DNA of 5,806 nucleotides from an uncultured Saprospirales bacterium (GTDB lineage: Bacteria; Bacteroidota; Bacteroidia; Chitinophagales; JADIYW01), in contig CALLKF010000211.1 in NCBI GenBank assembly GCA_938008535.1, forward strand, positions 1-5,806. The letters run 5' to 3'. The notes beneath the pieces are model-generated. The model worked only from the letters and a program-made list of their open reading frames with translations, had not been told where the DNA came from and searched no databases. Below are positions 1-4,652 of this stretch, piece by piece; positions within the stretch are counted from its first letter, which is position 1; the number at the start of each line of letters is the position of its first letter. A program made the position numbers and the translations under genes.

Positions 1-646
1 TTTCTGGTTGTTTAAAACTAGTAAGGCGAACCCTGCAAGCAAAAATTTCAGCGTGTTTTTCATAAAATTTATCTGTGTAAAATAATATAAGTGCGTACAA
101 AGTAAATAAATAACAGTGCGACATATTGCCACTAAAAGAAATAAAATTATAAAGATTAGTAGCAACACATAAAGTAATAATAGTGATGGCAACTGTATTG
201 TCTGAAAAATATTTTAGTAATACTTTTCGTAAAATCCACAAGCCAAAAACACCAAACAAGATACTCCAAAAGTTTATGCAAATTTGATACGGCAACGAAA
301 AACCATCTACAGGAAAACTAAAGAACTTAGCAATAAAATGTGCTATAACAAAGGCCGGAAATTCTAAAATAGCAATACCATAGGTATATTTCAAAATATA
401 ATTATCACCTATCTTTTTATTTGCATCATCGAAATTACAACCAAACGGATTGTAGTTTTGAATGATAGCATCTTTGTTGTTTATTTTGCCTAAATCATCA
501 TAAAAAAAAGAAGGTAGATATAAATAGTAACCTGCTGCATCATAAGAAAGAACAGCATTGTTTTTTTCATTCCATCTGTGTGTAAAAAATGTTGAAATAA
601 ATAAAAAAAGAGAGCAAAGTATTGTAGTATAAAATGATTTTTGCAT
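1..646 (-). CDS. GT-C-like polytopic membrane glycosyltransferase candidate (3' end outside window)
   Basis: The ATG is at 646-644 and 215 codons stay open to the window edge, so only the N-terminal part is seen. The first membrane segment is about residues 5-21. A luminal/periplasmic loop follows with the motif SYDAAGYYLYLP, where D36 sits where GT-C glycosyltransferases keep a catalytic acid. Further hydrophobic segments lie at about 89-106, 121-138, 150-168 and 177-190. The pattern, including KYTYGIAILEFPAF, DGFSLPYQ and NMSHCYLFTLYA, resembles Bacteroidota ArnT/GT39-like membrane proteins that would move sugars from polyprenyl-phosphate donors; this is a family impression, not a proven function. 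The gene starts 32 bases after the stop of the preceding membrane-protein gene, so it is probably the last visible gene of the OsmC-metZ transcript. The final 20 or so residues turn polar and Cys/Arg-rich while another frame becomes hydrophobic (see findings), so the reading frame below about position 60 is uncertain. Confidence 0.78.
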   Translation of the reverse strand, partial: MQKSFYTTILCSLFLFISTFFTHRWNEKNNAVLSYDAAGYYLYLPSFFYDDLGKINNKDAIIQNYNPFGCNFDDANKKIGDNYILKYTYGIAILEFPAFVIAHFIAKFFSFPVDGFSLPYQICINFWSILFGVFGLWILRKVLLKYFSDNTVAITIITLCVATNLYNFISFSGNMSHCYLFTLYALILFYTDKFYEKHAEIFACRVRLTSFKQPE

Positions 647-678
647 ACAGTATTATTTTACCAGTAAACTATCTATTA

Positions 679-2010
679 CTATAAATTTTTCTTGTGCAAA
701 TTAAAATATGGCGGATACGTTATTTCATCATTATCAATAAACGATCTGATTTTTTGATTATTTTCTATACAACAAGACATGCAATATGTGATACAGAAAG
801 TGCTCGACGTATCTGAATTGTAAATTATTTTATCAAGTAATACACTTTCAAAACTACTTGCCCAACGGTCATCAAATAAGTCAAAATTATAACCTTTTTG
901 TTTTGAAATCAATGCTTTTTTGATATTGTTTGTATGCATTACTCTTAAAATATCTTTATATCGAGTGGTGTGGTCTGTTAAGATTTTCCGATAATGATAT
1001 ATTTTTGATAAAGAAACAATAACTAAAATCGCAAAAAATAATTGATTCGCTTTTAATTTAAAATTGGATTGATGTACAATAACAATGGCAACAAAAAAAA
1101 CTAATGGTTTAAATAAATATTCGCCATAGTAATCGAATGATGATCTTCCAAATACCATACAAATCATGATAAAATATCCAAAGCTAAATACTGAAAAAAG
1201 CAATAAAAGATTGCGTTTCTTTTGCCTTACTAAAATAAATATAGCGAAAATAAAAAACAATGCAAATACAAAATTATGATGAAATAACTGCTGTGAGAAA
1301 CCTTCAAGCATCTTATTGTCTTTTATAAAAGTAATAGACAATTTCATTTTTTGAGTGTCATAGCTCGACCGAAACAACAGTGTTTTTAGTGCTGTTGTAA
1401 TTAAAATAAAAGCGACTGATTTCTTTAATCTTTGTGCGTCTATCTTTTTTTCTACATAGAAATACAAATAAATAAAGAAGAATATAATGCACATCAACGG
1501 ATGACAAAACAAGATAACAATGTATAATGCTGCTAAACATACATTATATATTTTTTGGTGTGCTTTAAATTGCTCTTCGTTATAAACCATTGAAAAAAAC
1601 AACACACTAAGATTGATGCCTTTGTGGTACTCGGCATAAGTATAGTAGAAGCCAAAATTATTTAACACCACAAGCAACAGTAACAAAACCAACAAACTTT
1701 TGTAATCTTTTAATACAAAAACTAAGCTTAAAATAATAAAAAGTTCAGGCAAAAAATATCCATAAGAGAACAAATAAACAATTGTTTTAACGGATGCATT
1801 GTATTTTACACCAATGAGTGCTGGTATTTCAATGAGTGCTGAAATAAAGCGATGATTGGTGATATAAAAACGTTTGTAATTTAAGAGTTTAAAAATTGCG
1901 ATAGATGCATCTTCAAACAAAACTCTTTCGACAGCAAACAAATAAGCGAAAATCAATAACACCAAAAATGAAAATGAAAATAATAAGATGGAATATTTTT
2001 TTTCTTGCAT
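679..2010 (-). CDS. polytopic integral membrane protein of unknown function, 443 aa, GT-C-like architecture
   Basis: I do not recognise a named family. The protein has about nine or ten hydrophobic segments: roughly residues 8-27, 75-100, 104-117, 131-143, 155-184, 197-213, 243-261, 266-286, 300-312 and 322-334. A soluble C-terminal tail of about 100 residues follows. The first extracytoplasmic loop carries acidic residues (E28, E33, D34), as GT-C enzymes do, so a glycosyltransferase-like role is possible but unproven. The tail holds FDDRWASSFESVLLDKI (about 379-395) and a dense cysteine group, C406, C410, C413 and C414. The ATG at 2010 shares one base with the TAA of metZ, which favours this start and suggests translational coupling. 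The stop is TAG at 681-679, and a second membrane-protein gene starts 32 bases later. Base composition looks even more AT-rich than metZ, partly because it encodes many Phe, Ile, Leu and Lys residues. Confidence 0.85.
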   Translation of the reverse strand: MQEKKYSILLFSFSFLVLLIFAYLFAVERVLFEDASIAIFKLLNYKRFYITNHRFISALIEIPALIGVKYNASVKTIVYLFSYGYFLPELFIILSLVFVLKDYKSLLVLLLLLVVLNNFGFYYTYAEYHKGINLSVLFFSMVYNEEQFKAHQKIYNVCLAALYIVILFCHPLMCIIFFFIYLYFYVEKKIDAQRLKKSVAFILITTALKTLLFRSSYDTQKMKLSITFIKDNKMLEGFSQQLFHHNFVFALFFIFAIFILVRQKKRNLLLLFSVFSFGYFIMICMVFGRSSFDYYGEYLFKPLVFFVAIVIVHQSNFKLKANQLFFAILVIVSLSKIYHYRKILTDHTTRYKDILRVMHTNNIKKALISKQKGYNFDLFDDRWASSFESVLLDKIIYNSDTSSTFCITYCMSCCIENNQKIRSFIDNDEITYPPYFNLHKKNL

Positions 2011-3188
2011 TACTTACTCTTTTCCAATGCTTGTGCAATGTCTGCTTTAATATCATCAATGTGCTCAAGACCAACAGAAACACGCACAGTGCCACCAAAA
2101 ATGCCTGCAGCTTCGCGCACGCTTTCTTCTATTTTGCTATGTGTGGTAGATGCTGGATGCGTAGCAATCGTTCTGCAATCACCTAAATTTGCAGTGTGTG
2201 AAAACATTTCTAGACTATCTAAAAATTTGCGACCTCTATCAATTCCACCTTTTACAATAAACGTAACCACACCACCACCTTGAGACATTTGTTTTTTTGC
2301 TAAATCATATTGTGGATGCGATGGTAAGAAAGGATAAATTGTTTTTTCAATTTCCGAATTTGTCTCTAACCATTGTGCTAAAGCCAAAGCATTTTCACAA
2401 TGTCTGTCCATGCGTACATGTAAGGTTTCTAAACTTTTAGATAAAACCCACGCATTAAACGGTGACATTGTTGGTCCTGTTTGTCGGCAAAATGCACGCA
2501 CTTCTTTCATCAATTCTGCGCTACCTAAAACAACACCACCGCAAACACGACCTTGTCCATCTATGAACTTAGTTGCTGAATGCGTAATAATGTCAACGCC
2601 ATATTTTGCTGGTGTTTGTAAGTATGGTGTGGCAAAACAATTATCTACATTTACCAATAAATTATGTTTTTTACCAAGCGCGCAAAGATGCTCTAAATCT
2701 ATCAAAACCAATCCAGGATTGGATGGTGTTTCCGCAAATATCATTTTAGTATTTGGCTGAATTAAACTTTCCCAGGTTTCAGGTTTATTGATATCATAAA
2801 ATGAATATTCGATATTCCATTTAGGTAAAAATTCTTTAATAATTCTGGTAGATGATGCAAACAAAGCTGATGATGCTAAAATGTGGTCGCCGCTTTTTAA
2901 AAAAGTCATCAACGATGCAAACACAGCAGCCATGCCTGTTGCCGTTCCGAAGCCATCTTCTGTTCCTTCTAATACACACATTTTTTCTACAAACTCGTTT
3001 ACGTTTGGATTTGAAAATCGCGAATAAATATTGTCAACATATTCATCGGCAAATAAAGCGCGTGCTTGTTCAGCATCATCAAACGTGAACGATGATGTTA
3101 AGTATAACGGAACGCTGTGTTCTCTGAAAGCACGTTCGTGTTGTGTGCGAATGGCTTGTGTAGCGAAGTTGGTGTATTTATTAGACAT
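2010..3188 (-). CDS. metZ: O-succinylhomoserine sulfhydrylase, PLP enzyme of the Cys/Met metabolism family
   Basis: This 392-aa cytoplasmic enzyme is predicted to make homocysteine from O-succinylhomoserine (or another activated homoserine) and sulfide, the direct-sulfhydrylation route to methionine. It has the normal family length and is intact. The PLP lysine is K207 in SATKFIDGQGR; the DGQGR extension after the lysine is typical of MetZ rather than cystathionine gamma-synthase or methionine gamma-lyase. Y55 and R57 in IYSRFSNP should contact the cofactor phosphate of the partner subunit, and D182 in VNVDN should bind the pyridine nitrogen. R369 in TVRVSVGLE should bind the substrate carboxylate, preceded by the family motif ATHPASTTH (342-350). 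The position where lyases have a ring-stacking Tyr is F110 in SSALFASST. The ATG at 3188 lies 29 bases after the OsmC-type stop, and the stop overlaps the next gene by one base. No metX or hom lies in view. Acetyl- versus succinyl-homoserine use cannot be decided from sequence alone. Confidence 0.92.
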   Translation of the reverse strand: MSNKYTNFATQAIRTQHERAFREHSVPLYLTSSFTFDDAEQARALFADEYVDNIYSRFSNPNVNEFVEKMCVLEGTEDGFGTATGMAAVFASLMTFLKSGDHILASSALFASSTRIIKEFLPKWNIEYSFYDINKPETWESLIQPNTKMIFAETPSNPGLVLIDLEHLCALGKKHNLLVNVDNCFATPYLQTPAKYGVDIITHSATKFIDGQGRVCGGVVLGSAELMKEVRAFCRQTGPTMSPFNAWVLSKSLETLHVRMDRHCENALALAQWLETNSEIEKTIYPFLPSHPQYDLAKKQMSQGGGVVTFIVKGGIDRGRKFLDSLEMFSHTANLGDCRTIATHPASTTHSKIEESVREAAGIFGGTVRVSVGLEHIDDIKADIAQALEKSK

Positions 3189-3217
3189 GAGATTTTTAGA
3201 TTTGAAAAATGTGAAAA

Positions 3218-3628
3218 TTATATTATTTCGTAGCTATGCGTAATCGTTGCTGTAGAATTTAGCATATGTGTCACGCTACAATATTTATCCATCGATAAGT
3301 TGATTGCTTTTTCTACATTTTCTTTTTTCAAATCTCCTTCTAAAACATAATGAATATGAATTTTAGTAAACACCATAGGATGTTCAGTTGCGCGCTCTGC
3401 ATTAATAGTTACTTTATAGCTATTCACTTCTTCACGCATTTTTTTCAGCATTGATAACATGTCCATCGATGTGCAACCTCCTAAAGCCATCAATACCAAC
3501 TGCATCGGACGCGCACCTAAATCTTCGCCACCAATATCTGGCGAACCATCCATCTGCACCACAACGCCTTGTTCGTTTTTTGCTTCTAAATGAACTTTAT
3601 CGTTTACTCTTTCTATTTCAATCTTCAT
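3218..3628 (-). CDS. OsmC/Ohr-family protein, YhfA-like subgroup
   Basis: This 136-aa soluble protein has the OsmC fold pattern: an N-terminal beta region, then the helix RPMQLVLMALGGCTSMDML, a beta region rich in THPMVFTKIHIHYVLEG-type strands, and a second helix with DKYCSV. The two conserved redox cysteines are C52 and C117. Characterised OsmC and Ohr proteins use this pair to reduce organic hydroperoxides. The RPMxLVLMALGGC form is that of the YhfA-like subgroup, whose substrate is poorly known. At the position of the Ohr catalytic glutamate, ten residues before the first cysteine, this protein has M42 followed by Q43, so classical Ohr chemistry is uncertain. The ATG at 3628 abuts a heptanucleotide repeat. 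The gene is first in the apparent operon with metZ (29-base gap), a pairing that suggests a role beside sulfur or methionine metabolism. The family is clear; the exact substrate is not. Confidence 0.92.
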   Translation of the reverse strand: MKIEIERVNDKVHLEAKNEQGVVVQMDGSPDIGGEDLGARPMQLVLMALGGCTSMDMLSMLKKMREEVNSYKVTINAERATEHPMVFTKIHIHYVLEGDLKKENVEKAINLSMDKYCSVTHMLNSTATITHSYEII

Positions 3629-3664
3629 GTTATAAAGTTATTGGTTATTAGTTATTTGTTATAA
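3629..3664. repeat. heptanucleotide tandem repeat (GTTATNN x5) in the leader of the OsmC-type gene
   Basis: On the plus strand the units are GTTATAAA, GTTATTG, GTTATTA, GTTATTT and GTTATAA. The three central units share GTTATT and all units have period 7, except the first, which has 8 bases. On the coding strand this reads as repeats ending in AATAAC that lead straight into the ATG. They fill the whole ribosome-binding region and the proximal leader. A change in copy number would shift the promoter-to-start distance by 7 bases per unit. Function is unknown. Confidence 0.75.
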
Positions 3665-3692
3665 GAAATAGATATTTTTTTAGTGTTAAAAT

Positions 3693-3722
3693 AAAAAAAG
3701 TCCGACAATTGTCGGGCTTTTT
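3693..3722 (-). terminator. intrinsic terminator of the beta-barrel gene, probably bidirectional
   Basis: The 14-bp perfect palindrome CCGACAATTGTCGG (3702-3715) is extended by a G:U-capable pair (3701/3716), a G:C pair (3700/3717) and A/T runs on both sides. Minus-strand transcripts leaving the beta-barrel gene (stop at 3748) would form a hairpin followed by seven U residues. The opposite strand gives a hairpin followed by five U residues, so the element could work both ways. It separates the beta-barrel transcript from the OsmC-metZ operon, which therefore needs its own promoter between about 3692 and 3629. Confidence 0.9.
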
Positions 3723-3747
3723 ATTATTTACAGTTAAAAATTCTTTT

Positions 3748-4452
3748 TTAGAATTTGAATATTGCATATAACTGTGCACCTGTATGAAATGTTTTTTTAG
3801 TATCAGAAACAGAACCAATATTATATTTTGGATTTGTTGCATCAATTAAACCTTGATTTAATCGAGCACCAGCACCAAATCCTTTTTTTGAAATAAACTC
3901 AAAACCAACATTTAAACCTGCATCGTATGGTGTATAAAATAAGTCACCATCAGCATCTTTTGGGTTGTTTTCTTTATCGTTTATATCATTTGGAAACAAT
4001 GCATTATTGTTAAAATCTATTTTAGTTGTTGTTTGTACTTTAAATGAATAAGAAGCAAAACCACCAACATTTAAGTTAAAAATTTTCTTTTTGCCAATAT
4101 AGAATTTTGCAATTAAAGGAACATCTACTGAATAAAAATCAACCGTATAGCTACCACTTTTTACCAATGCATTGGTTTCAAATTTTTCGCTTGCACCTTT
4201 ATTAGAAAAAAGTGCGCCTGTTTCCAATGCGAAAACTTTTCCAAATTTGTGTTCAAATGTCATTCCTAAAACACCGCCTAATTTGGCTCTGTTTTTTGCT
4301 TTTTGCGCTGATTCATTTTCTACAGCAGCAGAGTTTATACTAAATCCAGCAATTACACCACCTAAATTTTTTCGTTCTGTTAGGTCTCTCGCAAACGTTG
4401 AACTTGCTGTTAATGCAAGCAACAATACGGCTAAAATTGTTTTCTTGTTCAT
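3748..4452 (-). CDS. PorT-like outer-membrane beta-barrel protein, 234 aa, secreted
   Basis: The chosen ATG at 4452 begins a textbook signal peptide: a basic n-region (NKK), a hydrophobic core of about residues 5-15, and probable cleavage after A21 (STFA/RD). The open frame extends upstream to 4569 with another Met at 4497, but those starts would put charged residues before the signal peptide and read into the promoter, so they are rejected. The mature part of about 213 residues alternates polar and hydrophobic strands with many glycines and aromatic strand ends. Examples are VPLIAKFYIGKKKIFNLNVGGF (about 111-132), AGLNVGFEF and GFGAGARLNQGL (about 191-202), and the protein ends in AIFKF with a terminal Phe. 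This fits the Bacteroidota OMP beta-barrel (PorT-type, OMP_b-brl_2) group. Residues 155-170 form an Asp/Asn-rich loop ending DADGD, likely surface-exposed and possibly calcium-binding. The gene stands alone between two terminators. The ligand or cargo is unknown. Confidence 0.86.
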   Translation of the reverse strand: MNKKTILAVLLLALTASSTFARDLTERKNLGGVIAGFSINSAAVENESAQKAKNRAKLGGVLGMTFEHKFGKVFALETGALFSNKGASEKFETNALVKSGSYTVDFYSVDVPLIAKFYIGKKKIFNLNVGGFASYSFKVQTTTKIDFNNNALFPNDINDKENNPKDADGDLFYTPYDAGLNVGFEFISKKGFGAGARLNQGLIDATNPKYNIGSVSDTKKTFHTGAQLYAIFKF

Positions 4453-4538
4453 CGTATAGTTTTTAATTTTTTTACTACCTTTTTCTTTATTCGACATAAT
4501 ATTTTTATTTGTTTGATTTGAATGAACAAATCTCAGTC

Positions 4539-4570
4539 CAAAATTAATTATGATTGCAATATTTGGCAAA
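4539..4570 (-). promoter_or_regulatory. Bacteroidota-type promoter for the beta-barrel gene
   Basis: On the minus strand TTTG (4570-4567) is followed after 20 bases by TAATTTTG (4546-4539), a perfect match to the TAnnTTTG -7 element with a -33 TTTG at the expected distance. The predicted transcript start is near 4535-4530, giving an A/T-rich leader of about 80 bases before the ATG at 4452. It lies just downstream of the terminator of the preceding gene, so the beta-barrel gene has its own transcription unit. Confidence 0.72.
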
Positions 4571-4610
4571 AATACTTAGTATTTGGTAGTTTTTAGTGAG
4601 TATTTGTCAG
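4555..4610 (-). promoter_or_regulatory. three phased CAAATA repeats with a 15-bp palindrome, operator-like
   Basis: On the minus strand, CTGACAAATACTCAC (4610-4596), CTACCAAATACTAAG (4589-4575) and TTGCCAAATATTGCA (4569-4555) share CAAATA at 21- and 20-bp pitch, about two helical turns, so they lie on one DNA face. The last copy overlaps the -33 box. The middle copy is part of the perfect 15-bp palindrome AAATACTTAGTATTT (4570-4584, odd centre). This layout suggests binding sites for a transcription factor controlling the beta-barrel gene. The pitch resembles LytTR-type direct-repeat sites, but the factor is not identified, and low sequence complexity could produce part of the pattern. Confidence 0.5.
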
Positions 4611-4612
4611 TA

Positions 4613-4649
4613 AAAGACCTTGAAGATTTTAAAAACCTTCAAGGTCTTT
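4613..4649 (-). terminator. intrinsic terminator of the alpha-2-macroglobulin-like gene
   Basis: A perfect 13-bp stem (AAAGACCTTGAAG at 4613-4625 with its complement at 4637-4649) encloses an 11-base A/T loop. It begins three bases after the TAA of the upstream gene (4655-4653). On the minus strand the stem ends in a U-rich stretch (UCUUUUAC), as for a rho-independent terminator. It isolates the macroglobulin-like gene from the promoter of the next gene. Confidence 0.88.
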
Positions 4650-4652
4650 GTA

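Noticed and set aside
1905..2283. Plus-strand open frames over the metZ/membrane-protein junction
   Set aside because: Low-complexity antisense reading of two well-supported genes, with no recognisable domain.
2410..2760. Plus-strand open frame of 116 codons
   Set aside because: It lies wholly antisense to metZ, shows no protein-like pattern, and arises from the codon bias of the real gene.
3629..3645. TAACTTTA as a -7 promoter element for the OsmC-type gene
   Set aside because: It lacks the final G of TAnnTTTG and would place the transcript start at or past the ATG.
3629..3700. SAM riboswitch or other methionine-sensing leader ahead of the OsmC-metZ operon
   Set aside because: The leader between terminator and ATG is under 70 bases, very AT-rich and filled by the heptad array, with no room for a riboswitch fold.
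3648..3845. Small minus-strand frame of 65 codons overlapping the end of the beta-barrel gene
   Set aside because: It crosses the intrinsic terminator and overlaps the barrel C-terminus in another frame, so it is unlikely to be translated.
4172..4459. Plus-strand open frame of 95 codons opposite the beta-barrel gene
   Set aside because: Antisense shadow across the signal-peptide region, with no independent promoter or family resemblance.
4453..4569. Longer start for the beta-barrel gene (ATG at 4569 or 4497), giving up to 273 residues
   Set aside because: The extra residues are not signal-like, would bury the clear signal peptide starting at 4452, and the 4569 start lies upstream of the consensus -7 element.
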